A stretch of 64,000 nucleotides of DNA from Paraburkholderia largidicola (GTDB lineage Bacteria > Pseudomonadota > Gammaproteobacteria > Burkholderiales > Burkholderiaceae). A model generated the notes under the pieces. The model had not been told where the DNA came from. It worked only from the letters and a program-made list of their open reading frames with translations, and searched no databases. The stretch covers positions 1,550,001 to 1,614,000 of the forward strand of contig NZ_AP023176.1 of assembly GCF_013426895.1 (NCBI RefSeq), read 5' to 3'. Positions 25,823 to 35,623 of this stretch are shown here, piece by piece. The translations under genes and the position numbers were made by a program. Positions within the stretch are counted from its first letter, which is position 1. Every line of letters starts with the position of its first letter.

Positions 25823-27400
25823 TCACGCCCCGTCGACAAGCCGCAATATGTCGGCAAGCGCCACCGGTTTGACGAGATGATGGTCGAAGCCCGCCGCCCG
25901 CCAGTCACGCCCGTCGCGGGCTTGCGCTGAGTCTGAAACGGCAATGAGTACGGCACTTCCGCTGATCGGGTGTGCCCGAATAGTCCGGGCAATCTGATAA
26001 CCGTCTGGAGGTGGAACGCCGATATCGATGATCGCGACATCGAGCGTGATCTGCCCGTTGAGGATCAGTGCGGCGTTTCCGGAGGCCGCGATATGCACCC
26101 GGTGTCCGCGCGATTCGAGCAACGCGGCAAGCGCCGTGGCGTTGTCGAGCCTGTCGTCCACGATCAGGATGTGTCGAGCGCGAGCGTGGCCCATCGACGC
26201 GCCCTCTGCCTGTGGAGACACGAGCGACGTCGAACCCACGAATTCAGGCAGACGCAGCACGAAATCGGCACCCGTCCCCGCTCCCTTCGAGCGGGCCGAC
26301 ACCGTTCCGCCATGCAATGCGGCAAGCGCCCGGACCAGAGACAGGCCGATCCCGAGACCGCCCTGCGACGCAGCAATGCTTCGCCGCGACTGGATGAATG
26401 GCTCGAAGATCGCTTCCTGTTCTTCCGGCAAAATGCCGACGCCCTGGTTACGGACCCTGATCGACACCATGCCTTGCGACTGCCCGACGTCGATTTCGAT
26501 CTCGCTTTCGTCTGGCGCGTACTTCGTCGCATTGGACACGAGGTTGTCGAGCATCTGGACGACCCGAGCGTCGTCGCCAAATACGGCGCAGGCCTCATTC
26601 TCCAGACATATGGAAACCCGTTGCCGCCTCGTATCGATCTCGCGCCGGTTGGCGTCGACTGCCGCGGCAATGGCCGATCCCACATGGATCGATGTGCGCT
26701 CGAGTGTGAGTCGCCCATGCGCCAGACGCGACACGTCGAGCAGATCGTCGACGAGCCGCGACAGGTGCTCGACCTGTCGCCCTACCGTCTGCCATGCCGC
26801 CCGCGCTGCGGCGGGGCTCGGCTGGAATCTCGGTTCCATCAGTTCCAGCGCGTTGCGCATTGGGGCGAGCGGGTTGCGCAATTCGTGAGCAAGCGTCGCG
26901 AGAAACTGGGACTTGCGCTGGTCCGCCTCGCGAAGCGCGCGCTCGGCGCGCCAGAGGCGCAGCAGCGCCCGTACGTTGGCGACGAGTTCAGGTGCTTCGA
27001 CGGGTTCGGTGAGATAGCTGTCCGCGCCGCTGTCCAGGGCGCGAATTCTGTCGGAGGCGGTCAGCAGGACCGCGGAGGTTTGAAGGACCAGTACCGACCG
27101 CGTCAAGGGATTCTGTTTGATCCGCTTGCACACGTGCACACCGTCGCTGTCCGGCAGCCGTACGTCGAGCAGGACGACGGCGGGCTTGCGCGATACGACA
27201 AACGATAGCGCCTGCTCACCCGTCGATGCCTCGAGCACGTCGAAGCCCGCACGGGTCAGCACGCGCGTTTTCGCAAGCCGCGCGGCATCATTGTCGTCGA
27301 CGTTGAGAATCAGTTCCGACCGGCCGGCGAGCGGCGGGTCTGTTTCCGGTGGGTTGTGCATGCACCATTGCCAGTCGTTGCCGGGGTGGGCCAGTGTCAC
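25823..27400 (-). CDS. Hybrid sensor kinase, REC-HisKA-HATPase-REC
   Basis: 525 residues (a start at residue 14 is possible). An N-terminal receiver domain (Asp79 in VVLLDVRLPDSDG) precedes HisKA with His172 (LATLAHELRNPLAPM), an HATPase domain (N-box Asn290, then GVGILPEE and GGLGIGLSLVR) and a C-terminal receiver with Asp459 (AIIDIGVPPPDGYQ). No membrane segment, so a cytoplasmic relay kinase reading an upstream phosphotransfer or a protein partner. No output domain and no adjacent regulator. About 220 bp upstream of the CydB-like gene on the same strand. Confidence 0.9.
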   Translation of the reverse strand: MTLAHPGNDWQWCMHNPPETDPPLAGRSELILNVDDNDAARLAKTRVLTRAGFDVLEASTGEQALSFVVSRKPAVVLLDVRLPDSDGVHVCKRIKQNPLTRSVLVLQTSAVLLTASDRIRALDSGADSYLTEPVEAPELVANVRALLRLWRAERALREADQRKSQFLATLAHELRNPLAPMRNALELMEPRFQPSPAAARAAWQTVGRQVEHLSRLVDDLLDVSRLAHGRLTLERTSIHVGSAIAAAVDANRREIDTRRQRVSICLENEACAVFGDDARVVQMLDNLVSNATKYAPDESEIEIDVGQSQGMVSIRVRNQGVGILPEEQEAIFEPFIQSRRSIAASQGGLGIGLSLVRALAALHGGTVSARSKGAGTGADFVLRLPEFVGSTSLVSPQAEGASMGHARARHILIVDDRLDNATALAALLESRGHRVHIAASGNAALILNGQITLDVAIIDIGVPPPDGYQIARTIRAHPISGSAVLIAVSDSAQARDGRDWRAAGFDHHLVKPVALADILRLVDGA

Positions 27401-27475
27401 AGGAACCGGTCAGGCTCCGGCCAAGGGTAGCACGACAGCGCGCCTGATCAGCGTCATTTCACGATCTTCTCCGCA

Positions 27476-28534
27476 CTAATGCGAATGTCGATGGTGAACA
27501 TCGGGGAAATGCGCGTGTGAATGGGTAATGGGCAGATGCACATGGGGATGCGTGTGCGGCTCATCACCGGCATAGGCAAAGTCGTGCTCGTGCTGATGAT
27601 GTTCGTCATGTCGATGCCGATGCGTATGCTCCAGCCGCTCGTGCGTGTGTTGATGTTCGTGCCGCTCGCGGACGTGCAGCCAGATACCCAGCGCCATCAG
27701 GGCCGCGGCTATCCAGAAGGACAGCTGCGGCAGTTCGGGCCAGATTAGGAGCGAGAGCGCCACACCGAACAGCGGCGCGACGGAAAAGTACGCGCCAGTG
27801 CGTGCCGTCCCGAGGTGACGCAGCGCGATCACGAACAGCACGAGGCTGACGCCATAGCCGGCAAGTCCCGTTGCCATCGCGGCACCGACCATGCCCGCAG
27901 CGGGGAGCGAGGCGCCCGTCGCGAACGCAATCGCGAGGTTCACCGGCCCGGCAATCAGCCCCTTCAGACAGGCGATCACCATCGCGTCGTTGGTCGAAAC
28001 CTTGCGCGTGAGGTTATTGTCGATCGCCCAGCACAGACAGGCTGCGACGATCAGCAGCGCGCCGCCGGGGATGCCTGCCCCGCCCGGTTGCCACGACAGC
28101 ATCACACCACCCGCGACGATCGCCGCCATGCCAAGAAATACCTGGACGTCGACGTTCTCGCGAAACACGACCCATGCGATCACGGCCGTGAGCACGCCCT
28201 CGAGATTCAGCAGCAGCGAACTGGTCGCAGCCGGCGTACTCGACAGCCCAAGCATCAGCAGCGCAGGGCCGGCGACGCCGCCAGCAGCAATGGCGCCGAG
28301 CAGCCATGGCAGTTCGGTCCGGCTGATGCCGTGACTGTCGCTTTCCCCGGCGGACGCTCGCAATCGCCGGACGATGATGCCAGTACCCAGCCCGATGCCA
28401 CTGCCGAGGTAGAACAGGCCGGCAACCAGAAATGCGGACATCGACCCGAGCAGGGCCTTGGCGAGCGGCGTCGCAGCGCCAAACAGCGCTGCGGCGGCAA
28501 GCGCGGTGAAGATCGCGCTGGAGCGGGAATTCAT
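27476..28534 (-). CDS. DMT/EamA-family transporter with histidine-rich C-terminal tail
   Basis: 352 residues from the ATG at 28534. Ten hydrophobic helices form two EamA repeats in about residues 5-286. The last 66 residues contain 24 histidines in HxH runs (HEHQHTHERLEHTHRHRHDE and the following HTHPHVHLP), which should bind Zn, Ni or Co. Histidine-rich tails of this kind are seen in metal transporters; here the carrier is a metabolite-type exporter, so a metal substrate or metal-responsive gating is inferred. Faces no obvious metal operon. Confidence 0.85.
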   Translation of the reverse strand: MNSRSSAIFTALAAAALFGAATPLAKALLGSMSAFLVAGLFYLGSGIGLGTGIIVRRLRASAGESDSHGISRTELPWLLGAIAAGGVAGPALLMLGLSSTPAATSSLLLNLEGVLTAVIAWVVFRENVDVQVFLGMAAIVAGGVMLSWQPGGAGIPGGALLIVAACLCWAIDNNLTRKVSTNDAMVIACLKGLIAGPVNLAIAFATGASLPAAGMVGAAMATGLAGYGVSLVLFVIALRHLGTARTGAYFSVAPLFGVALSLLIWPELPQLSFWIAAALMALGIWLHVRERHEHQHTHERLEHTHRHRHDEHHQHEHDFAYAGDEPHTHPHVHLPITHSHAHFPDVHHRHSH

Positions 28535-28658
28535 GGGATCGGGAACGGTACAAGGTGCGCAACGAGCGCCTGAACAACCAGTGTAGCGCACCGTCAGATG
28601 CGCGATCGTCCCAATGCTTTTGCACCGTCGCGCGGGATCATCCCAACCCTGCTTCAAG

Positions 28659-29624
28659 TCATGCACCGCCCCGCTGCTTCTCCAGCTCCGAACGGCGCCA
28701 GTCGGCTGGCGTCATGCCGAGGTGTTGCGTAAAGGCGCGCCTGAACGCAGCCACGGATTGATAGCCGACGCTCTCGGCGACGACCTCGGTGGACACGCCG
28801 GGCTTTTTCAACGCGTTGGCGGCCAGCGCCATGCGGACATCCGCTAACAGGTCGTTGGGCGAGCGGCCCACCTTGTCGTGGAAGTGGCGAAGCAAGGTCG
28901 CGCGCGACATGCTGCAGAGCCCGGACAACTCAGCGAGCGTCCACGGCCGGGCCGGCTGGTTGAATATGGCTGCAAGCGCAGGCGCCAGACGCGGATGCCC
29001 AGCGAGCGCCAGTAGCCCCGTGGGCGCTTCGTCGGATTCGCTGGACATGCGCAGCGCCAGCGCGAACAGCGCCGTCGACAGCGCATTGAGCATCGCATAG
29101 CCGCCCAGGTTGTCCGCGCCCGACTCCGCTTGCATGAGCGCCATCAGCGCTTTTAGCTGGGTCAGCGTCTCGCCGTGAGCGGAACCCTTTGCGTCCGATG
29201 TCCGGATCACGAGCCGCGGCGGCAGGTACGCACGAATAAAGCGGTCATGGGGCGGCGCCAGCACGATTCGACCGCAGAGCATATCCAGGCGCTGACCCGT
29301 GCCTTTGTTTTCGCTGATGATCAGATTCAAGGCTTCGCGTTCACGTGCAGGCTTCGGCCTCGCGCCGCCGCCATCGTGAAGAACATGAGCGGAGCCGTGC
29401 GTCAACATGACGATATCGCCGGCACCCAGATGCTGCGGTTTGCCTGTGCCCGGCGTTTCCAGAATCGCCGTTCCGCCGAGCACGATGTGATACGGCATCT
29501 CCCCGGCATCCGAATCGCCGTAGATGACCTGCCACGGCGCGCCATAAGCGCATCGCAGTTCCAGCTGGCCGCGCACCGTCATCATGCCGAGCAGACGGCT
29601 GAGCCAGTCGAGGGGTGGTGACAT
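28659..29624 (-). CDS. AraC-family transcriptional regulator with cupin-type N-terminal domain
   Basis: 321 residues. The N-terminal half (about 1-190) is a cupin-like ligand domain with PYHIVLGGTAILETPG and the HLGAGDIVMLTHGSAH segment. The two helix-turn-helix motifs of the C-terminal half are WTLAELSGLCSMSRATLLRH and TEVVAESVGYQSVAAFRRAF, ending in a typical HLGMTPADWRRSE. It is divergent from the AhpD-like gene at 29736 (about 110 bp), which together with the oxidoreductase is its probable target, responding perhaps to an electrophile or oxidant. Confidence 0.88.
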   Translation of the reverse strand: MSPPLDWLSRLLGMMTVRGQLELRCAYGAPWQVIYGDSDAGEMPYHIVLGGTAILETPGTGKPQHLGAGDIVMLTHGSAHVLHDGGGARPKPAREREALNLIISENKGTGQRLDMLCGRIVLAPPHDRFIRAYLPPRLVIRTSDAKGSAHGETLTQLKALMALMQAESGADNLGGYAMLNALSTALFALALRMSSESDEAPTGLLALAGHPRLAPALAAIFNQPARPWTLAELSGLCSMSRATLLRHFHDKVGRSPNDLLADVRMALAANALKKPGVSTEVVAESVGYQSVAAFRRAFTQHLGMTPADWRRSELEKQRGGA

Positions 29625-29735
29625 ATCGACCTCACTTGATACTTTCGAGCATGATATTGCTAATCTACAAGCTCAACAAGATCATGTGACGACCCTAAAG
29701 TGGAGGCTCCTAACCACCACTGAATGAGGTCGATC

Positions 29736-30275
29736 ATGAGTCGCATCGCTATCCCTGCTGTCACGAACGCCACGGGCGCTACCGCCGAAGTCTATGCACG
29801 GGTCCGGAAAATCGCTGGCGGCAGCGTACCGAACCTGTTCGCGGCGCTGGGTCATCTCGCACCCGCGACATTGAATGGCGCGCTGGATGCCGAAGACGCG
29901 CTGGCATCCAGCAGTCTCAGCAAGCAGGATCTGGAAACCATCAAGCTGCTCGTCAGCGAGCAGACGGGTTGTGACTACTGTGTAGCCGCGCACGTCATGT
30001 TGGGGAAGATGACGGGCCTCTCGCCCGACGCGCTTCGCCAGATTCGCGCGGGCAAGGCGACAGGCGATGCGAGGCGCGATGCGCTCATCCACTTCGTGCT
30101 GAACCTGCAGACCACGCGCGGCACGATCGGCGAAAGCGAACTCGCAGCCATTCGCGCTGCCGGTTACACGGACACGCAGCTAGCCGAAATTTCGCTGGCA
30201 ATCGCGATGACGATTTTCACCAATACGTTCAACCGCATCAACGACACGGCCGTCGATTTTCCGCCCGTCAAGTAA
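29736..30275 (+). CDS. AhpD/carboxymuconolactone decarboxylase-family protein
   Basis: 179 residues from the ATG at 29736, with GAGG upstream. The peroxidatic AhpD signature is Cys79-x-x-Cys82-x3-His86 (TGCDYCVAAH). The protein is expected to act as a thiol-dependent peroxide or electrophile-reducing enzyme in the cytoplasm. The following gene, 124 bp downstream, is a flavin disulfide oxidoreductase that could recycle its thiols. Divergent from the AraC regulator. Confidence 0.88.
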   Translation: MSRIAIPAVTNATGATAEVYARVRKIAGGSVPNLFAALGHLAPATLNGALDAEDALASSSLSKQDLETIKLLVSEQTGCDYCVAAHVMLGKMTGLSPDALRQIRAGKATGDARRDALIHFVLNLQTTRGTIGESELAAIRAAGYTDTQLAEISLAIAMTIFTNTFNRINDTAVDFPPVK

Positions 30276-30399
30276 CGCATGCGTAGTCGGGCGGATGCGT
30301 CAGGTGAGACGCGCCGCCCGGTTCTTCATTGCCGTCAGGCGGAAAGCGCGGTCACTGCCGCACCGGCCACATTCACTCGCAAATGAATAGGAAAATGTC

Positions 30400-31800
30400 A
30401 TGTCTCAAGTTGAACATTTCGATACGTTGATTCTCGGCAGCGGCCAGGGCGGCAAGCTTCTGGCATGGCATCTGGGACGCGCGGGACAACGCGTCGCCGT
30501 GGTCGAGCGGCAGTGGGTGGGCGGTTCATGCCCCGCCGTCGCCTGTCTGCCCAGCAAGAACGAAATCTGGAGCGCGCGCGTTGCGCATCTGGCGCGACAT
30601 GCCGCCGACTTTGGTACGACGACGGGCCCCGTCGCCGTCGACATGGCCAAGGTGCGCGAACGCAAGCGCAGCATGGTCGAACGCGAAGCGGCATTTCATG
30701 TGCAGGCGTATGCATCGAGCGGCGCGGAACTCATCATGGGCGTTGGCCGGTTCGTTGGCCCGAAGACGATCGAGGTGCAACTCAACGATGGCGGCACACG
30801 CACGCTCAGCGGCGATCAGGCGGTCGTCAATGTCGGCACGCACGCTGCCATTCCCGATGTGCCGGGATTGCGCGCCGCCGAGCCGTTGACGCATATCGGC
30901 GCGCTTGACCTCGACTACGCACCAACGCATCTGGTCGTGCTCGGCGGCGGTTACATCGGCATCGAGATGGCGCAGGCGTATCGCCGCTTTGGCAGCCGCG
31001 TGACGATCATCGAGCGCGGTGCACGGCTGATGACGCGCGAAGACGCGGACGTCAGCGACGAGATGCTTCGCATTCTGCGTGCGGAAGGCATCGATGTCGT
31101 GCTGAATGCGGAAACGGTCAGTGTGGAAGGTCGTTCCGGAACGCATGTGCGCATCGTATTGCGCACCGCTTCCGGCGAACTGGCGATTGACGGCAGCGAC
31201 ATTCTCGTCGCGGCAGGGCGGGTTCCGAACACGGCCGGCATCGGTCTGGAGCAGGCAGGCATCGCGCTCGACGATCGCGGATATATTCGCGTCAATGAGC
31301 GCCTGCAGGCTTCGGCGCCCGGCGTGTGGGCGATCGGCGAAGTCGCGGGCAGTCCGCAGTTCACGCATGTTTCGGTGGACGACTTCAGGATCGTGCGCGA
31401 CAACATGTCTGGCGGCGATCGCAAGACGAGCGACCGGCTGGTTCCCTACACGCTCTTCACCGATCCGCCGCTCGCGCGCGTGGGGTTGAATGAAAGCGAT
31501 GCGCTGCGTCACGGTATCGCGGTTCGGGTGGCAATACTGCCGATGAGCCATGTCCTGCGAACCGAAGCGACGGATGAGACGCAAGGCTTTATGAAGGTTC
31601 TCGTGAGTGCCAGGGATGATCGCATCCTGGGATTCACGATGCTCGGCGCGGAAGCGGGCGAAGTGATGGCCTCGATGCAGACCGCGATGCTCGCGGCGCT
31701 TCCGTATCAGAAACTGCGCGACGCCGTCATCTCGCACCTGACCTTCGCTGAAGGTTTGGGGCCGCTTCTGTCGAACGTGCCGGCGAGAGCAGCGGAGTAG
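30400..31800 (+). CDS. FAD-dependent pyridine nucleotide-disulfide oxidoreductase
   Basis: 466 residues, AGGAAAATGTC upstream. The FAD-binding start is TLILGSGQGGKLLAWHLGRA, the redox disulfide is Cys44-x4-Cys49 (GGSCPAVACLPSK) and the NAD-binding motif is VVLGGGYIGIEMAQAY; a dimerisation domain fills 340-460. It resembles mercuric reductase or dihydrolipoamide dehydrogenase in layout but lacks a heavy-metal domain and the C-terminal Cys pair of MerA, so general disulfide or quinone reduction is more likely. Probably cooperates with the AhpD-like protein. Confidence 0.88.
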   Translation: MSQVEHFDTLILGSGQGGKLLAWHLGRAGQRVAVVERQWVGGSCPAVACLPSKNEIWSARVAHLARHAADFGTTTGPVAVDMAKVRERKRSMVEREAAFHVQAYASSGAELIMGVGRFVGPKTIEVQLNDGGTRTLSGDQAVVNVGTHAAIPDVPGLRAAEPLTHIGALDLDYAPTHLVVLGGGYIGIEMAQAYRRFGSRVTIIERGARLMTREDADVSDEMLRILRAEGIDVVLNAETVSVEGRSGTHVRIVLRTASGELAIDGSDILVAAGRVPNTAGIGLEQAGIALDDRGYIRVNERLQASAPGVWAIGEVAGSPQFTHVSVDDFRIVRDNMSGGDRKTSDRLVPYTLFTDPPLARVGLNESDALRHGIAVRVAILPMSHVLRTEATDETQGFMKVLVSARDDRILGFTMLGAEAGEVMASMQTAMLAALPYQKLRDAVISHLTFAEGLGPLLSNVPARAAE

Positions 31801-31817
31801 AACTTCTGAGGTCCAGG

Positions 31818-31847
31818 TGTGGCGCGCCATAGTCGACGCGCGCCACA
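31818..31847. terminator. Hairpin after the disulfide oxidoreductase gene
   Basis: Perfect 9-bp arms TGTGGCGCG (31818-31826) and CGCGCCACA (31839-31847) with a 12-nt loop, 18 bases after the stop, followed by a pyrimidine-rich run. Confidence 0.5.
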
Positions 31848-32292
31848 TCTTCTCGAGACGCCGACTATTGCGAAGCACTGGCCCGCTTATGCCAAATCCA
31901 TCTGGCACCCGCGAATATCGTGGATTACACTCAATTCAGCTACGCGACCTTAAAGCATAGCCGACCCACGAAGTCATCATCGAGCGGAATTTCGTGCACC
32001 CTTTCTGCACGTGTCTGCCGACACCGAGTGAAAAAATGACCGCTTGGTGAAGCGTTTCGCCATTCATTACTTTGGCCCACGCTTAAGTCTTTCCTGCTTC
32101 CTACTCCAGAACACCTGGCCGCACTGACGGCCCATCGTTCTCTCTCATAGCTCGCTCCGCAGATGGCGGCAGCGCAGTATCACTGCGGCCATTTTCAAGT
32201 TCAGTTGTTTGAATTGGGCGCCTACTGCAACCAGCAATGGGCCACTGCGCGCCGTGATCTCACGCGCCCGATCCGGTAACAAGGAGATGACC
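31848..32292. other. Intergenic region before the secreted protein gene
   Basis: About 445 bp. Moderately AT-rich, presumably holds the promoter for 32293. No small gene, RNA or repeat could be supported. Confidence 0.45.
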
Positions 32293-32880
32293 ATGAAGAT
32301 CAAGCATGCAAGCATTTTATCGGCGACAGCCGTTGCACTTCTCTTGCTCAGTGGTGCCGTGCAGGCCGGCGACCACGACGGACACGGCGGCCTTTGCTCG
32401 AACGCAACGCTAAAGGGAGCGTTCGAGTTTATCGGTCACGGCGTGATACTTGGATTGAAAGATGACGATGGTGTGTTGCATCCGTACTCCGCCCCTTCGA
32501 TCCTCGACGACGTCGCCCTGGTGACGTTCGACGGTGCGGGCAAATTCGACCGCACCGACTTCGGCATGATCGGCGGATTGCCGAAAGGGGGACAGACATC
32601 ATTCAATCCGAAACAGGAAGGTTCTTACACGGTGAACCCCGATTGCACCGGCACCATGAAAATCGTCTATAAGCCCGGTGGCGCCGTGCCGGCCGGCGTC
32701 GAGACCGATCTGAACATCGTCATTGCTTCCGACGGGACGCTCGTCGAATCCGTTGTCTACAGGGCAGTCACCGTGTCAGGTAAGAGCGGGGACGGCAATG
32801 TCATGTGTCCAAAGAACTGCGAGCAAGGTGTGCAAGAGTACTTCGAGGGGAGAAAGATCCTGGTCTACGGCTTCCGCTAG
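32293..32880 (+). CDS. Secreted protein of unknown function
   Basis: 195 residues. AAGGAG precedes by 6 nt the ATG at 32293; an ATG at 32287 is too close to it. The signal peptide runs to AVQA-G at about residue 23, then a His/Asp-rich start (GDHDGHGGLC). The mature protein has four cysteines in pairs (DGHGGLCSN, NPDCTG, CPKNCEQ) and glycine-rich turns, suggesting a disulfide-linked beta fold in the periplasm or outside. No family identified. It ends just before a strong hairpin and converges with the porin gene. Confidence 0.75.
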   Translation: MKIKHASILSATAVALLLLSGAVQAGDHDGHGGLCSNATLKGAFEFIGHGVILGLKDDDGVLHPYSAPSILDDVALVTFDGAGKFDRTDFGMIGGLPKGGQTSFNPKQEGSYTVNPDCTGTMKIVYKPGGAVPAGVETDLNIVIASDGTLVESVVYRAVTVSGKSGDGNVMCPKNCEQGVQEYFEGRKILVYGFR

Positions 32881-32912
32881 TCGAGTCGCGAATGGGTACA
32901 TGCCTGACCATC

Positions 32913-32942
32913 GGCGCAGGCTTTCACTTTAAAGCCTGCGCC
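32913..32942. terminator. Bidirectional hairpin between secreted protein and porin genes
   Basis: A 12-bp perfect stem (GGCGCAGGCTTT at 32913-32924 with AAAGCCTGCGCC at 32931-32942) and a 6-nt loop lie between the two converging stop codons. The A/T pairs at the loop side give no long T-run. Confidence 0.65.
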
Positions 32943-32962
32943 TTCCGCGAAATGACTGCAGC

Positions 32963-34060
32963 CTAGAAACTGTGCTGCATGCCGACTCCATAAGTACTGC
33001 CGGAAGGATTGCCCGTCAGCTTGTCATAGGAGTAGACCGCATACACATAGGTACGCTTCGAAAGAATATAGTCGTACGCGAGGGTGCCCGTATTGCGTAC
33101 ATCGCTGCGATCGAGTGGCGCGCTGTGTTTCGTGCGGGCCCACTCGGCGAGAATCACGTTCGACGGCGACAGCGGAACCGACACGCCCAACTCGTATGTA
33201 TGCGAGCCCGTTTCCACGTCGTTATTGCTGGTCATCTGCGCGGCGCCGTACACCTTGACGAAGCGGGCATCGTAGGCGGCGCCCACCAGATACAGGTACT
33301 GTCCCGTCGACGGCGCAACGGCAACTGAGCGAACCCGTTGTGCGGAGAATACGGCCGTCACTGGTCCGTTCACGTAGGTCAGATGCAAGCCGAGATTGTC
33401 CCGCCCCTGATGCCCGGTCGTGCTGCTCACGCCATAGATCGCGGTGCCCGTGAGTCCGCCAAAACTGGGCGATACATATTCGACAGCGTTTTGCCAGACC
33501 GTGTCGCCGATCTGCGTGTTGTTGTAGCTCGCCGTGTACGACTGCACGATCAACGGCGAAAACACCACAGACGAACCAAACGGATTGACGAACTGCTGGT
33601 TGATATAGGTCGGGTTGGTCTGCTCGCCAAGCTTCACCGTGCCGAATGCGCCCGTCAGGCCGACATACGCGTTGCGCGAGAACAGACCATCCGTCGTATT
33701 GCGCCCGTTTTGCCCCGTGTTCGGTCTAAAGAAGCTTTCGAGCGAGAAGACCACCGCATTCCCCCCGCCGATATCCTCGCGTCCGCGCATGCCCCAGAAC
33801 GATGTCGTCATCCCGCCGCCGCCCATCTGAACCGTGCTCGCGCGCGTCGTGCTGAGTTTCGAACTGTCGATATACATCCCGATCAGCCCGTACATCTGAA
33901 CGCCCGGCGACGTCATCGTCGCCGCGCCCGCTGCGGCCTGCGAAGCGTCGGCATGGGCGACGCCCGCCGCGGCCGCCAGCCACGCTGCTGCGGCACAACG
34001 AATACAACGGACATTGAAACCCAGCCCGTTTTGCTGATTACTTTTTCTAGTTGACTTCAA
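32963..34060 (-). CDS. Gram-negative porin (Burkholderia OmpC-like type)
   Basis: 365 residues if translation starts at the TTG at 34060, supported by GGAG 6 nt upstream; the frame is open to 34135 but that extension is not signal-like. The signal peptide is FNVRCIRCAAAAWLAAAAGV with cleavage near AHA-D. The mature part is a beta barrel, with the family start VQMYGLIGMYIDSSK, the FWGMRGREDIGGGNAVVFSL segment and the terminal aromatic residue in GVGMQHSF. Trimeric general diffusion channel in the outer membrane. Solute unknown; it lies 110 bp from DctA on the same strand. Confidence 0.9.
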   Translation of the reverse strand: MKSTRKSNQQNGLGFNVRCIRCAAAAWLAAAAGVAHADASQAAAGAATMTSPGVQMYGLIGMYIDSSKLSTTRASTVQMGGGGMTTSFWGMRGREDIGGGNAVVFSLESFFRPNTGQNGRNTTDGLFSRNAYVGLTGAFGTVKLGEQTNPTYINQQFVNPFGSSVVFSPLIVQSYTASYNNTQIGDTVWQNAVEYVSPSFGGLTGTAIYGVSSTTGHQGRDNLGLHLTYVNGPVTAVFSAQRVRSVAVAPSTGQYLYLVGAAYDARFVKVYGAAQMTSNNDVETGSHTYELGVSVPLSPSNVILAEWARTKHSAPLDRSDVRNTGTLAYDYILSKRTYVYAVYSYDKLTGNPSGSTYGVGMQHSF

Positions 34061-34170
34061 CTGCGTCTCCAGACGGTTTGTATTTTTCAGGCGCGAGTTG
34101 TCCCGCTGCGTGTGCTCGACGCACACGCAGACCACGAAACACTCAGGCGATTTTTCGTTTGGCTAGCCGG

Positions 34171-35472
34171 TCATCCCGCGCGTCGGCGCAGCATTTCGGC
34201 GTTCAGTTTCGAACGATCGAGTTCGTGTTCCCATGCGGACACGACCAGCGTCGCGACGCCGTTTCCGATCGTGTTGACGATCGCGAGACCGGTCCCCATG
34301 AAGCGGTGAATACCGAGAATCAGCACCATCCCCGATACCGGAATCAGCGGGAACACCAGCAGCGTCGACGTGAGCATGACGAACGCGGCGCCCGCAACAC
34401 CGCTCGCGCCCTTCGACGTCAGCATCGCGACGCCAACCAGCGTCAGTTGCTGCGTCAGGCTGAGATCGACATTGAAGGCCTGCGCGATGAAGAGCACGGC
34501 CATCGTCAGGTAGATGTTCGTACCGTCGAGGTTGAATGAATAGCCCGCTGGAATGACGAGCCCCACCACCGATTTCGAACAGCCGAGACGTTCCAGCTTT
34601 TCGAGCATCTGCGGCAACGCGGCCTCGGATGAACTCGTGCCAAGCACGATCAGGATTTCTTCCCGGATATAACCCATGAAACGCAGGATGCTGAAACCGA
34701 GCAGCCGCGAAATGGCACCGAGCACCACCAGCACGAAGACGACGAGCGTCAGATAAAACGCACCGATCAGCTTCAGCAACGGCAGTACCGCGCCAATGCC
34801 GTACGTGCCGATCGTGAAGGCAATCGAGCCGAATGCGCCAATTGCCGCGACCTTCATGATGATGTGCACGATGCCGAAGAACGTATGCGCGAAGCCTTCG
34901 ATCATCGTGACGAGCGGCCGTCCGCGTTCGCCGGCCGCCGCAAGCGCCGCGCCGAACAACACCGAGACCAGCAGGATTTGCAGCACATTGCCAGACGTGA
35001 ACGCACCCGAGACCGTGTCGGGAATGATGTGCATCAGAAACTCGACCGTGTTCTGCTGATGCGCGGCCGTGGTGTAACCCGTCAATGCTTTCGTATCGAT
35101 CTTTGCCGGGTCCAGGTTGAAACCGCTGCCGGGATGAAACAGATGCCCGGCGACGAGACCGACTACGAGCGACAGCGTCGACACCACTTCGAAATACAGC
35201 AGCGCCTTGCCGCCCACGCGACCGACCTTCTTCATGTCGCCCATGCCCGCAATGCCCGTGACGACGGTACAAAAGATGATCGGGCCGATCACCATCTTGA
35301 TCAGCTTGATGAACGCATCGCCGAGTGGCTTCATTTGCACAGCGAGCGTCGGCATGAAATGGCCGAGCAGCACGCCGAGCAGAATCGCGACGAGCACATG
35401 AAAATACAGCGCGCGATAGAAAGGCTTCTTCGTCGCCGTCGTGCGCGACGTCATGACTGCACCATTACTCAT
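34171..35472 (-). CDS. dctA: C4-dicarboxylate/H+ symporter DctA
   Basis: 433 residues from the ATG at 35472 with GAGGAG upstream. Glutamate/aspartate symporter fold with family motifs [29 protein letters not shown] (the serine-rich hairpin loop), [18 protein letters not shown] and ASKG-like [14 protein letters not shown], ending in a cytoplasmic tail. Takes up succinate, fumarate, malate and related dicarboxylates across the inner membrane. It follows an amidohydrolase gene on the same strand and probably imports the product or substrate of that pathway. Confidence 0.93.
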   Translation of the reverse strand: MSNGAVMTSRTTATKKPFYRALYFHVLVAILLGVLLGHFMPTLAVQMKPLGDAFIKLIKMVIGPIIFCTVVTGIAGMGDMKKVGRVGGKALLYFEVVSTLSLVVGLVAGHLFHPGSGFNLDPAKIDTKALTGYTTAAHQQNTVEFLMHIIPDTVSGAFTSGNVLQILLVSVLFGAALAAAGERGRPLVTMIEGFAHTFFGIVHIIMKVAAIGAFGSIAFTIGTYGIGAVLPLLKLIGAFYLTLVVFVLVVLGAISRLLGFSILRFMGYIREEILIVLGTSSSEAALPQMLEKLERLGCSKSVVGLVIPAGYSFNLDGTNIYLTMAVLFIAQAFNVDLSLTQQLTLVGVAMLTSKGASGVAGAAFVMLTSTLLVFPLIPVSGMVLILGIHRFMGTGLAIVNTIGNGVATLVVSAWEHELDRSKLNAEMLRRRAG

Positions 35473-35623
35473 GACGTCGCTCCTCGACGGAGGGCTTGCC
35501 AGAACATCTGAATCATCGTGTCTCCTGACCATGGATTGTTAGCGAAAGGACGGGGGCATCCTGCTTCCCCGTCTGTCTGCCATCGGACGTGGCAGTTCAA
35601 CGCATCGTGTGTCGCCGGGGCTC

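Noticed and set aside
25536..25826. A missing CydA C-terminus upstream of the CydB-like gene
   Set aside because: The minus-strand frame here lacks quinol oxidase motifs and overlaps the CydB start; it is not a cydA remnant.
29175..29621. Plus-strand frame opposite the AraC regulator
   Set aside because: Antisense shadow with no family features; the AraC reading has clear helix-turn-helix motifs.
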